Origin: Pseudomonadota bacterium
GTDB taxonomy: Bacteria; Desulfobacterota; Binatia; Binatales; Binataceae
Assembly: GCA_021324755.1 (NCBI GenBank)
Contig: JAJPIL010000006.1
Coordinates: forward strand, 1-49,108
Length of the DNA stretch: 49,108 nt
Direction of reading: 5' to 3'
This document shows positions 38,401 through 48,917 of the stretch, piece by piece. Under the pieces are notes generated by a model. That model did not search any database. It was not told the DNA's origin and was given only the letters and a program-made list of their open reading frames with translations. Made by a program: the position numbers and the translations under genes. Within the stretch, counting starts at the first letter, position 1, and each line of letters begins with the position of its first letter.

Positions 38401-38812
38401 TAATCGTTTTACCCGCCCCAGCATCGTCAGCGAGCAGAAACCGGACACGGGCAAGCTTCAGAAGGTAGTCATAGACCGCCTCGAGCTGATGCGGTAGAGG
38501 ATCGACGCGGGAGAGCGAGAGGCCGAAGTAAGGATCGAACTCGTAGGCGATACCGAGCGCGTAGGCTTGTAGCCCGAGGCGCAGCAGTTCGCAATCGCCG
38601 CTGTAGGAAACTGCGCCACGCTCAACCTTAAGGCTCTCGATCTCAACTCGGCTTAACCGAACGCTCCTGAAAATGTTGGTGTGGATTCCGACCAGCCCGA
38701 GCTCCCAGGTGTCTGAATTGACCGGAGCAACGGTAACGACGCGCATCGGCTCGTTGAACTGCGCGCCTGACAGAATCTCGCCTCCGGCTATCGGTTGATT
38801 ATCGTTCGACAA
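35408..38812 (-). CDS. SNF2-type helicase with C-terminal DUF3883 nuclease-like domain
   Basis: This 1134-residue superfamily 2 helicase resembles DrmD-type defence helicases. An N-terminal domain (about 10-100) precedes motif I ADDAGAGKT (128-136), DEAH (229-232), LLLTATPHKGD, RTKEAMVYF and the C-terminal RecA half with IFTEFKDTLDYL, ATEAAGEGINLQ and QRMGRIHRYGQ. A long helical region follows. The last about 110 residues form a DUF3883-like domain with PD-(D/E)xK character: GYDI (Asp1043) and LIEVKG (Glu1058, Lys1060). It probably translocates on DNA and may cut it. The start is a TTG at 38812 behind AAAGGGA. higA ends 68 bases upstream on the same strand. Confidence 0.92.
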   Translation of the reverse strand: MSNDNQPIAGGEILSGAQFNEPMRVVTVAPVNSDTWELGLVGIHTNIFRSVRLSRVEIESLKVERGAVSYSGDCELLRLGLQAYALGIAYEFDPYFGLSLSRVDPLPHQLEAVYDYLLKLARVRFLLADDAGAGKTIMAGLLLRELKLRGLVQRTLIVCPANLTFQWQRELREKFDEQFIVLKGDAIREQYGINQWLQNRQVITSLDLAKRDTILPGLKQVHWDLVIVDEAHRMSWSPPARKTARYALGEHLRDHSDHILLLTATPHKGDQEHFRRFLQLLDQDAYADVKSIRQAIEQRSAPFYLRRTKEAMVYFPERQPDGSWKARKLFTKRDTRTADFTIDNEELRLYRDLTAFVKEQSRKAAEKGDDPRARAVSFLMALYQRRLASSAYAVRHSLENRARRLMENLNRAQEIALTAAPELPTEEELEEMEEAERERLEGVLAAITVAQNAAQVREEVAKLQALAAQAKKLEEAEGEAKLAKLRAVLREQGFFDRAGERLLIFTEFKDTLDYLVNKLSNWGFRVGAIHGGMSIGSRDEKGSRLYVEQQFREGAIQILVATEAAGEGINLQCCHVMFNYDIPWNPNRLEQRMGRIHRYGQLHDCLIFNFVATNTVEGRILDKLHQRLQEIRNALDDDAVFNVVGEVLPAAHIEKVLRDYYAGNLGDEDLEERLLSPVSEERFRAICQNALEGLASKQLNLAMLVERRARAQERRVVPETIARFIAQAAPHVPFTLKPVAGLPHTFDPATTPLALKRYESSSDWRLDQLSNRYPRFSTDRKVAEKNNLEWVTPGHPLFEAIRRYIVDRSRESMVQGACFYSLDISEPVRIDFYRAKVVDGLGDVIHERIFAVEVSSDGSATLRDPAVLGNFGPAPPPDKLPSVATLPEPRAWLNDNALVPFLEEVRAERLAEVERISKHVETSLAELIFREDQRIGRLQEDVERGVEGAAGNLRQAEMRHAELIERRNRRREELERQRSLTLQGVERMTSVLVLPHPERETPEVRNLRPDPETEAIAMRTAMEYERSQGRSATDVHEKDLGYDITSLDPNSGELRLIEVKGLAGDDGVVALTPNEKRTAEDRRDCYWLYVVTRCKHPDGPKLLTIKDPAQLEWSEVRKIDHYALRVEALTNGRT

Positions 38813-38880
38813 GGTCCCTTTCCCCCGCTCAGCACAGCGAATTTAGCACAACTGCCAATTTGCCTGCCGGGATCTAGCCT

Positions 38881-39306
38881 TCAAACTTTCGGTGACCAGC
38901 TCGCGTCGTTGAAGGAGCGCTTGGAGGCGGGGCAACGGCGACGTGGCACCCGAATCGGCTGGATGAGCACCTCGGCTGGAATCCCGAAACGCTGGTTGAG
39001 GCGGCGGATCATCTCGAGCGATAGACGCCGCTTACGATGCATCACCTCGTAAACGCGGCTCCGTCCACCGATCACGCCCACAAGCGCCCGATGGTCCAGT
39101 CCCAGCTGCTCGAGCCGGAACTTGATCGCCTCGATCGGGTCCGGCGCGTTTATCAGGAAATGCTTATCCTCGTATGCTTTTACCAGTGTCGTCAGCACCT
39201 CGAGGCGATCGCCTTCGGGTGTTCCTTCCTTAGCCCCACGCAGCCGTTCTATCTCGCGCAGCGCGACCTGGTGATCGGCGTGGCTGCGAATCGGTTTAAT
39301 CTCCAT
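38881..39306 (-). CDS. higA: HigA-type antitoxin/regulator
   Basis: This is a HigA-like antitoxin of 141 residues from the ATG at 39306 (AAGGAC eight bases upstream). Family features are the start MEIKPIRSHADHQVALREIE, a middle segment DRLEVLTTLVKAYEDKHF, and the C-terminal helix-turn-helix (about 56-115: EAIKFRLEQLGLDHRALVGV, GGRSRVYEVMHRKRRLS, IRRLNQRFGIP). HigA neutralises the HigB mRNA-cleaving toxin and represses its own promoter. Here the upstream higB is broken, so HigA has no intact local partner. It is the first intact gene before the defence operon, 68 bases ahead of the helicase, and may now serve as the operon's repressor. About 22 extra basic residues follow the usual end. Confidence 0.85.
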   Translation of the reverse strand: MEIKPIRSHADHQVALREIERLRGAKEGTPEGDRLEVLTTLVKAYEDKHFLINAPDPIEAIKFRLEQLGLDHRALVGVIGGRSRVYEVMHRKRRLSLEMIRRLNQRFGIPAEVLIQPIRVPRRRCPASKRSFNDASWSPKV

Positions 39307-39614
39307 ACTGAACCGTCCTTGTGTCAATCCTGTCGTACTCCGCGTGGCTTCAGACCCCATTGATGAACGTGACCTGGCGCACGTAATCGATTGCCATGAC
39401 TAACGGGTAACCTTTCCCCTTGATGTGGAACACCTCGCGGCCGGCGCTGACGATGCTCGCGGTCGCGTAGCTCTACTTCACCTCCACCGAGTTCTGCCAT
39501 CCCGCTCGCTGGACTTCGTAAAACCAGGCGTCTGAGGCCCTCTTCACCGCCCTTTGCCCTTTTACGTCCCTTCAGCAAATCCACGAACCGCCTAAGCGTC
39601 CTCCGCGCAGTCAC
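39296..39614 (-). pseudogene. higB: Decayed higB toxin gene
   Basis: The minus strand here encodes a HigB-like protein interrupted by a frameshift and two in-frame stops. An N-terminal piece RRTLRRFVDLLKG lies in one frame. After a shift the reading is SDAWFYEVQRAGWQNSVEVK, a stop, SYATASIVSAGREVFHIKGK, then GYPLVMAIDYVRQVTFINGV, a stop, and SHAEYDRIDTRTVQYGD. This follows the HigB order (acidic/aromatic helix, SASIV, VVFNIKGN, GTHAEYDRID) closely. The final TAA overlaps the higA start, as in intact higBA pairs. The N-terminal limit is uncertain. Sequencing error could explain one lesion, but hardly all three. Confidence 0.72.
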
Positions 39615-39627
39615 CCGCAGCGAACGC

Positions 39628-39655
39628 AGTGTAGCAAAGTTCCCAACAAGGGAAC
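39628..39655 (-). promoter_or_regulatory. higBA promoter with palindromic operator
   Basis: A perfect inverted repeat GTTCCC-N5-GGGAAC occupies 39639-39655. Directly downstream on the minus strand is an extended -10 element TGCTACACT (39628-39636), with no good -35. The palindrome therefore covers the polymerase-binding region upstream of the -10, a fitting place for HigA repression of the higB remnant, higA and perhaps the whole defence operon. Confidence 0.55.
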
Positions 39656-40553
39656 AGGTGAAATAAGCCTCAAGCCTTCGGACCAGGTGCTCCAAGCCCT
39701 ACTCAGGCCGTAACGCCTATGCTGAAAGCGGGTAAGCACCACTCAGTTAACAGGCCGCGCCTATCGTCGTGTGGCTGTGCCGAGGCGGCCAAGCGTCTAA
39801 TCGAGAAGGCTGGCGTTGAGGGCGATACTCGCGTTTGCGCTCGCCTTTGTCGGGTTTTTGCCAGTGCTGTAGCAGACTATCTCACGGGAATCGTCGCTGC
39901 GTCCTACAACCCATTTTACGGCGTGACAACTACCTAGCGGTTAGTTTTGAGTGCCGTCGTTCCGATGAGCCGGGCTATTGTCTTACGAAGCCGGCACTCT
40001 CCATTCGCGCGGTGTCACGCTGACTCGTCCGCGGTTTAATCCAGCTTCAGATCCTATAGCGTGTTCTTTGAGGTGAAGGTAAGTTGTCACGCTTCCAGCA
40101 GTGATCTGCCCGCTGCAACACGATGTCGACGCCCAGTGGGTTAAGTCCCAACGCCAACTGACACTGCTGAAAAACCGATGGGAAGGCGAGGCGGCGTCAA
40201 TTACGGACTTTTCCCGGCGGTGGTCGAACTTGCCCTACATCAACTCCCGGTGCTTAAGAGATTTCTGCGCCTGTCATGCCTCAGCAATAAGGTCGGCAAA
40301 TGTTGCTCACAAACAGCCCCGTTAAACCCGTCAAACTAGAAGGTATTAGCCGTGACGATCTTGTACTGGCTTTTGGGGTGCTTGGTTTGCGCAGGGGTAT
40401 GGTTAGCAGGACAGTGGCGACCTGCGCCTGCCACTGATGGATCGCATTCCTCGGAGTCTCAAGTGCCGCCCGCTATCGGAAGCTTTTCAATGCACCGACG
40501 AAGATCTGAGCAATCCCATAGCCGTGGGAAAGCTCCCAGCCTTGGCTCGCCCG
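39656..40553. other. Gene-poor decayed stretch at the right edge of the island
   Basis: These about 900 bases lie between the higBA promoter and the hicB remnant. No credible gene was found. A plus-strand frame at 40352-40576 has a hydrophobic start (TILYWLLGCLVCAGVWLAG) behind AGAAGG but no further protein-like character; I would not call it. An 8-base inverted repeat GAGTGCCG/CGGCACTC lies at 39949-39999. Confidence 0.5.
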
Positions 40554-40682
40554 TTTTTCCAGGCAAAGTTCAATAGCTTCCCAGATGTTCCGCAAGGGTT
40601 CATACCGAGTTTTACGCTGACTGAGACAACTTGGAATCACGAGGCAATCGGGGAGTAAGTAGCCACCCTGTGCGGGTAGCAA
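40554..40682 (-). pseudogene. Probable hicB antitoxin remnant
   Basis: The minus strand reads GGYLLPDCLVIPSCLSQRKT followed by RYEPLRNIWEAIELCLEK, which follows the HicB partial RNase H fold pattern (GGYxVxxPxLPGCxSQGxT, then EEALxNIxEAIELxLE). The conserved Gly of PGC is Ser here. An upstream LPIIIATRTG in another frame could be the lost first strand. No intact start, HicA partner or C-terminal DNA-binding domain is visible, so it is a fragment. Confidence 0.5.
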
Positions 40683-40854
40683 TGATGATTGGAAGTTGCG
40701 TGGGAACGTCTACGGTATCGCGACCGTTCGGGCCTGCGGTAGAACCACGAAGGCAACTCCGGATGGTCGCCCACTTCTCTCGAGGAGTGCGGACAGAATA
40801 CGAACAGGCCGCCTAGTCAGCGATGTTCGTGAAACGAAAAAGGCTTGCTTTTGT

Positions 40855-40931
40855 TGGTGGAGCTGAGCGGGATCGAACCGCCGACCTCCTGAATGCCATT
40901 CAGGCGCTCTCCCAAACTGAGCTACAGCCCC
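40855..40931 (-). tRNA. tRNA-Ala (GGC anticodon)
   Basis: A complete cloverleaf reads on the minus strand from GGGGCTGTAGCTCAG at 40931 to CAGCTCC-A-CCA at 40855. The acceptor stem pairs GGGGCTG with CAGCTCC (one G-U). The anticodon stem CCTGA/TCAGG encloses the loop ATGGCAT, giving anticodon GGC for alanine. The T-arm has GGTTCGATCC and the 3' CCA is encoded. The 3' end faces the decayed flank of the defence island. Confidence 0.95.
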
Positions 40932-40948
40932 ACCGTCATGCAGTTTAT

Positions 40949-40977
40949 TAATTAGTCCAGCGCGGCTGCGTTGTCAA
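40949..40977 (-). promoter_or_regulatory. Promoter of tRNA-Ala
   Basis: On the minus strand, a perfect -35 TTGACA (40972-40977) and an A/T-rich -10 TAATTA (40949-40954) stand 17 bases apart. The -10 ends 17 bases before the first tRNA base. Confidence 0.65.
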
Positions 40978-41121
40978 ATCGTGTGCCTGCTGGATATCGG
41001 CCGGCTTTAAGGGATGCGGAGCGAGTTTGTCAGAAAAACGCTTGGCCTTGGGCAAACTTATGGTTTCCAACAACCAAAGCATCTATGCAAAAGCCAGCGG
41101 TGGCTAGATGTTGCACCTGAT

Positions 41122-42819
41122 CTATGCGCGCGCCCGCTCGAGCAGCTCCTGAGCAGCCCGCACGATTCGCTCCGAACGCTGTCTGCCCCCGATCATCCGC
41201 GCTAACTCTTCGACCCGCTCGGCCCCCTTGAGCTCGCTTACCGTGCTAATAGTCGTTCCACGGCGCTCGCGTTTTTCGACGACGAAATGCTTGTCGGCGA
41301 ACGCAGCGATCTGGGCAAGATGTGTCACGCACAGTATTTGATGGAAACGCGCGAGACTTTTAAGTTTAAGTCCCACGACCTCGGCCACGGCGCCGCCGAT
41401 TCCGGCATCCACCTCGTCAAAGATAAGGGTTGCGACCGAGCGCCGTCGTGCCTCTAGACACTTTATTGCAAGCATCACGCGCGACAGCTCCCCACCTGAG
41501 GCTACTTTCGCCAGCGGCATCGGCGGCTGCCCCAGGTTGAACGCGATATTGAACTCGACGTCGTCGCTGCCCTCGGGCCCGAGCCCCAATCCGTCGCAGC
41601 TAAGGCTAGTTGCGTGCGCAGGTAATCGGGACAGGCGCGGCACGAAAACGGGATTGCGAATTCCCAGGGTTTTGAGCTCGCTCTCTACCTTCGCTTTAAG
41701 GTCTGTTGCCGCCGCTTGCCGGCGCTGGCTCAGCTCCTTTGCGGCTTGCGCCGTCTTTGCCAGCACGGCTTCATACTCGCTGGCAAGCGAGGCTTCCATA
41801 TGCTCGCTATCGTCGAGCTCTGCTATCTCGCGTTCGACTTGCGCGAGCGTCTCAAGGGCACTCTCGATACTTCCACCATACTTGCGCTTGATTCTGTTCA
41901 GTTGCTCAAGCCGCGTCTCTAGCATTTCGAGTTGGGCAGGATCGGCCTCGGCCCGTTCAGCATAAGTTCGCAGCCAGCGCGCAGCTTCGCTTACGGATGC
42001 CTCGGCCGACTCGAGCAGCGCCAGCGGCTCGCGCAGTGCGGGGTCGAGTGCCGCCACCTCTTTGAGTCGCGCCTGGGCTCGGCCGAGCGCGTCGACCACC
42101 GCGCTCTCGCCGCTATACAGCAGATGCTCGACGTCGCTTGCGGCTGCGTTAAGACGCGTCGCGTTAGCCAAAAACTCGCGCTTTTGGGCAATTTCTTGGT
42201 CTTCATCGGGCGTTAGATTTGCTGCCGAAAGCTCGCTTAGTTGAAAGCGGAGAAGCTCAAGTCGCTTTGACCGTTCCTGCGCAGCTTGTCTGATTTTTTC
42301 TAACTGCGCTTTAAGCTTGAGCGCGCGCTCGTACAGTCCACGGTAGTGCTCGAGCTCGTCAGCAAGCTCGGCGTAGCGGTCGAGGATCGCCAGATGGCTT
42401 TCGGAACGCAAAAGCTCATGCTGTTCGTGCTGGCCGAAGATTTGGATTAAGTTTGCGCCAAGGCGAGCTAAGGTCTGCATCGTGGCCAGAGCCCCGTTGA
42501 CTGTAGCGCGCGAGCGGCCACCTTCGGCGATTACGCGCCGGATGAGTAGTTCGCGTGTGTCCTCCAGTTCGAGGCTTTGTGCCAGCTCCGGGGCAAGCCT
42601 GACGCCTTCGAGGTCGAACAGCGCTTCGACTACTGCCTCGTGCGAGTCGGGCCGGACCATTTCCGCCGACGCTCTGGCACCCGTGATAAGCGCCAACGCG
42701 TTCATCACGAGCGTCTTGCCCGCGCCGGTTTCGCCGGAAATTACGTTGAGTCCGGGGCCGAACTCGATCGTCGCCTCATCGAGTACCGCCAGCCGACGAA
42801 TCCGAAGCGTAGCGAGCAT
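41122..42819 (-). CDS. recN: DNA repair protein RecN
   Basis: RecN is an SMC-like ATPase that acts in double-strand break repair. The 565-residue protein has Walker A GETGAGKT (29-36), a long coiled-coil middle (about 155-360), the ABC signature SGGELSR (441-447) and Walker B TLIFDEVDAGIGG (464-476). The order and length are normal. It begins 16 bases after the nadK stop; the nadK-recN pair is a widespread arrangement. I did not see a clear LexA box of the CTGT-N8-ACAG type upstream of the operon. The 190 bases between the recN stop and the tRNA hold the tRNA promoter only. Confidence 0.96.
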   Translation of the reverse strand: MLATLRIRRLAVLDEATIEFGPGLNVISGETGAGKTLVMNALALITGARASAEMVRPDSHEAVVEALFDLEGVRLAPELAQSLELEDTRELLIRRVIAEGGRSRATVNGALATMQTLARLGANLIQIFGQHEQHELLRSESHLAILDRYAELADELEHYRGLYERALKLKAQLEKIRQAAQERSKRLELLRFQLSELSAANLTPDEDQEIAQKREFLANATRLNAAASDVEHLLYSGESAVVDALGRAQARLKEVAALDPALREPLALLESAEASVSEAARWLRTYAERAEADPAQLEMLETRLEQLNRIKRKYGGSIESALETLAQVEREIAELDDSEHMEASLASEYEAVLAKTAQAAKELSQRRQAAATDLKAKVESELKTLGIRNPVFVPRLSRLPAHATSLSCDGLGLGPEGSDDVEFNIAFNLGQPPMPLAKVASGGELSRVMLAIKCLEARRRSVATLIFDEVDAGIGGAVAEVVGLKLKSLARFHQILCVTHLAQIAAFADKHFVVEKRERRGTTISTVSELKGAERVEELARMIGGRQRSERIVRAAQELLERARA

Positions 42820-42835
42820 CGCTTCTAACTATGCC

Positions 42836-43714
42836 TTATCCCCAGCGTAGCTTGTCGCGCCAACTCTCGAAGTACGAATGGGGCGAGGCGACCAGCGCTA
42901 CGTGCGCCTCGCCCTTGCGCACGCGCACAACGTCGCCCACTTTAAGTTGAGCGGCTTCGCATCCGTCAAGTGTCAGCGAAGCTTCGTGGTCGCGGCTTAT
43001 CACACCTATTTCGATCGTGAAGCGGCCAGGCAGGACCACCGGTCTATTGGTCAACGTGTGAGGGCAGATCGGGGCTAATACTATCACATCGAGCGTGGGA
43101 AACACGATAGGCCCGCCGGCGCTCAACGCGTACGCGGTCGAACCGGTTGGCGTAGCAACGATAAGCCCGTCGCCCCGGTAGCAACAAAAAGGCATGCCGT
43201 CGGCTAACACCTGTAGCTCGAGAATTCTTCCCATTATGCGTTTGTTGACGACGACGTCGTTGAGCGCCGGAAGCCATTGGCCACGCGGCGTTCTACGGCC
43301 GTCTTCGACGTGTTCGACGGTCGCCTCGAGCGTCATCCGCAAGTCCACGTCGAAATGCCCTGAAAGCACCTTGTCCACCGACTCGCGCGCCTCTTCGATG
43401 CGTGCTTGTGTAAGAAAACCGAGCCCTCCAAGATTTATTCCCAGGATCGGCGTCTCGCGTGTCCCGACCAGTCGAGCCACGCTAAGCAAGGTTCCATCAC
43501 CGCCTAAAACCACGATTAGTTCGGCTGTGCGGGCTATCTCCGCAGGATTGAGCGGCGTTGCTTGAAGCGAAGAGGCCAAATCCGGCTCGCTAAGAACGGT
43601 GAGCCCTCGGGCCCGAATGAAACCGCTAAGTTCGCTGGCTACGTTTAACGCGCGCAGATCGCCGCGTTTAACTATAAGGCCGATCGTTTTGATGCGTTTT
43701 CCGTCCATTCGCAA
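42836..43714 (-). CDS. nadK: NAD kinase
   Basis: NadK phosphorylates NAD to NADP, using ATP or polyphosphate. The 292-residue protein has the GGDGT motif (71-75), INLGGLGFL (93-101), LNDVVV (151-156), the GDGLIVATPTGSTAY segment (about 180-194) and a C-terminal VGDVVRVRKG strand. All are expected for the bacterial enzyme. Two near-adjacent ATG codons at the start give a two-residue uncertainty. recN follows 16 bases downstream. The divergent spacer toward nfo is 228 bases. Confidence 0.95.
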   Translation of the reverse strand: MRMDGKRIKTIGLIVKRGDLRALNVASELSGFIRARGLTVLSEPDLASSLQATPLNPAEIARTAELIVVLGGDGTLLSVARLVGTRETPILGINLGGLGFLTQARIEEARESVDKVLSGHFDVDLRMTLEATVEHVEDGRRTPRGQWLPALNDVVVNKRIMGRILELQVLADGMPFCCYRGDGLIVATPTGSTAYALSAGGPIVFPTLDVIVLAPICPHTLTNRPVVLPGRFTIEIGVISRDHEASLTLDGCEAAQLKVGDVVRVRKGEAHVALVASPHSYFESWRDKLRWG

Positions 43715-43904
43715 CTTAATCGCGTGCCGCGCTAAGTTATAATGCCAGGTGCTTGCGCTTTAGCGTCATTTCCTTCGACCGCGCTCGTTTAAACGAATAT
43801 CCCGCGGCGCGAACTTCGAAGCAAGCGCTTGCCGTTTTACGGGCTTTTTAAATATTGTGGCGCCTAAGGCGATGGATTGTACTGTCTGGCGCGTGCGACT
43901 TTGC

Positions 43905-43917
43905 CTTTACAGTAAAG
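43905..43917. promoter_or_regulatory. 13-base perfect palindrome upstream of nfo
   Basis: CTTTACAGTAAAG is a perfect palindrome around a central base, 25 bases before the nfo start and touching the ribosome site GGGAGG (43917-43922). It could be an operator; no regulator is known for it. A short hairpin CCGTTTTACGG followed by GCTTTTT lies further upstream, near 43832. Confidence 0.3.
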
Positions 43918-43942
43918 GGAGGCTCATCGAAGGTTAAACGCT

Positions 43943-47131
<3,189 letters not shown>

Positions 47132-47453
47132 AAAACAATCGGCTTAGCTTCAGACTCTAGCGAATTTTCACTTGTCGCACGCGTTAACGTTGTATCTGAT
47201 TGTCACCAGCCGCGAGCGGGCAAAGTCCTACGTTTGGCTTTTTTAGCGTTGCCTCCCCAGGTCGACGTTTCAAATGGTTTTCCGGGCGGACGCCTGGATT
47301 ATTTGCAAAGGTTTGCCTGCGCTCCAAAATCGCAACGAGCTACCGCATCGGACGTTTGCGATTTCTTGGGATGCGGAAGTAAGTCTTATCGAGCCGCAGG
47401 GTTGAGTCGTTTGAATAATCGCTGCGAGCATTCTGGATGGCGGCGTTTGCGAC
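47132..47453. other. Spacer upstream of the MFS gene
   Basis: These 322 bases lie between the proS stop and the MFS start, both on the minus strand. No gene, clear promoter or terminator was recognised. Confidence 0.5.
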
Positions 47454-48917
47454 CTAGTAGGCTTTGGCAAAGAAAGCCCGTTCTTGTGCCGGTTGGCCGC
47501 ATACAATACAAGGTCCTTGTGGCACGTCTTGATTAAGCGGTATCGCGCGACAGCTCGCTTTGGTTTCTTCGCGTATTTTTTCTTCGCATGACGGCTGACC
47601 GCACCAGTAAACGTTGGCAAATCCTCCGCCGCCTTCGCCTTCCATCTGCGCGCGCAACTCCTCGAAGCTTTGCGGTTCGGTCGTCGCCTGATCCATTGCG
47701 GCCTTCGCCTGCCGGTATAGGCTCTGTTGGATATCTTCGAGCAGCTCGGTAACGCTTTGCGCCAGGCGCTCCAACGGGCTTGCGAGCTTGCCCTGAGGAC
47801 CAGTTTGGTCGCGTCGCACCAAAGTGGCTACTTTCGCGGCGATGTCGCGTGGTCCGATTTCGATTCGCAACGGCACCCCGCGCATCTCCCATTCGTTGAA
47901 CTTAAAACCCGGGGTTACGCCCTCGCGTTCGTCGACTCGCACGCGCACCCCGACCTGGCAGAGATTCTGGTAAACCTCACGGCAGGCGTCCACCACCGGT
48001 TTCCGTTCCTCGGCTTTGCGCCATATCGGGACGATGACTGCTTGAGTCGGCGCGACCGTGGGCGGCAGGCGCAATCCCTGATCGTCTCCGTGCACCATCA
48101 CGAGCGCGCCGAGCAAGCGAGTCGATACCCCCCAGCTTGTCTGCCAGACGTATTGAAGCTGATTGTTCTGGTCCAAGTAGCGGATTTCGAACGCGCGAGC
48201 AAAGTTTTGCCCCAAAAAATGGGACGTACCACATTGAAGCGCTCGGCCGTCGCCCATCAGACCTTCGATACTGTAAGTTTCAACTGCGCCGGCAAATCGT
48301 TCTGCCGCGCTTTTGCGTCCCCAGACGAGCGGGATCGCCAGATAGCTTTCGCAAAAGTCGCGATAAAGTTCCAAGATCGCCAGCGTTTCCTGCTCCGCTT
48401 CCTCGCGAGTGGCGTGAGCTGTGTGCCCTTCCTGCCATAAAAATTCAGTGGTGCGCAGAAATACTCGCGTGCGCATCTCCCAGCGCACGACGTTACACCA
48501 CTGATTAACCATAAGCGGCAAGTCGCGATAGGATTTTATCCACTGAGCAAACATGTAATTGATAATGGTTTCGGAAGTTGGGCGTACGACCAAAGGCTCT
48601 TCGAGCTGTTTGCCACCGCCGTGAGTTACGACCGCCAGCTCAGGCGAGAAGCCCTCGACATGGGTGGCTTCCTTGCGAATGAAGCTTTCGGGGATGAAGA
48701 GCGGAAAATATGCGTTTTGGGCGCCAGTGCGCTTGATTCGTCGATCAAGCTCGGCCTGGATGTTTTCCCAGATAGCGAATCCCTGGGGCCGAAAGACAAT
48801 ACATCCTCGCACTGGCGAGTAATCGGCCAATTCCGCTCGCAACACGACCTCGTTGTACCACGCGGCGAAGTCCTGGCTTCGCGGCGTGATTTTCTTTTCG
48901 TCCGCTTTATCTGCCAT
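47454..48917 (-). CDS. proS: Prolyl-tRNA synthetase, type 3 (archaeal/eukaryotic-like)
   Basis: This class II synthetase charges tRNA-Pro. The 487-residue protein lacks the editing insertion of the bacterial type and has the type 3 build: N-terminal ITPRSQDFAAWYNEVVLRAE, motif 2 region RPTSETIINYMFAQWIKSYR and RTTEFLWQEGHTAH, motif 3 MVHGDDQGLRLPP, the anticodon-binding domain (about 285-400), and the C-terminal zinc domain with Cys439, Cys444, Cys456, Cys470 and Cys473, ending in the characteristic Tyr (FAKAY). AAAAGG six bases upstream supports the ATG at 48917. Type 3 enzymes occur in a number of bacterial lineages, so this alone does not show recent transfer. Confidence 0.95.
   Translation of the reverse strand: MADKADEKKITPRSQDFAAWYNEVVLRAELADYSPVRGCIVFRPQGFAIWENIQAELDRRIKRTGAQNAYFPLFIPESFIRKEATHVEGFSPELAVVTHGGGKQLEEPLVVRPTSETIINYMFAQWIKSYRDLPLMVNQWCNVVRWEMRTRVFLRTTEFLWQEGHTAHATREEAEQETLAILELYRDFCESYLAIPLVWGRKSAAERFAGAVETYSIEGLMGDGRALQCGTSHFLGQNFARAFEIRYLDQNNQLQYVWQTSWGVSTRLLGALVMVHGDDQGLRLPPTVAPTQAVIVPIWRKAEERKPVVDACREVYQNLCQVGVRVRVDEREGVTPGFKFNEWEMRGVPLRIEIGPRDIAAKVATLVRRDQTGPQGKLASPLERLAQSVTELLEDIQQSLYRQAKAAMDQATTEPQSFEELRAQMEGEGGGGFANVYWCGQPSCEEKIREETKASCRAIPLNQDVPQGPCIVCGQPAQERAFFAKAY

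Noticed and set aside
39324-39695. Minus-strand open frame of 123 codons upstream of higA
   Set aside because: Only its RRTLRRFVDLLKG part resembles HigB; the rest is out of the HigB frame. The region is better read as a frameshifted higB pseudogene.
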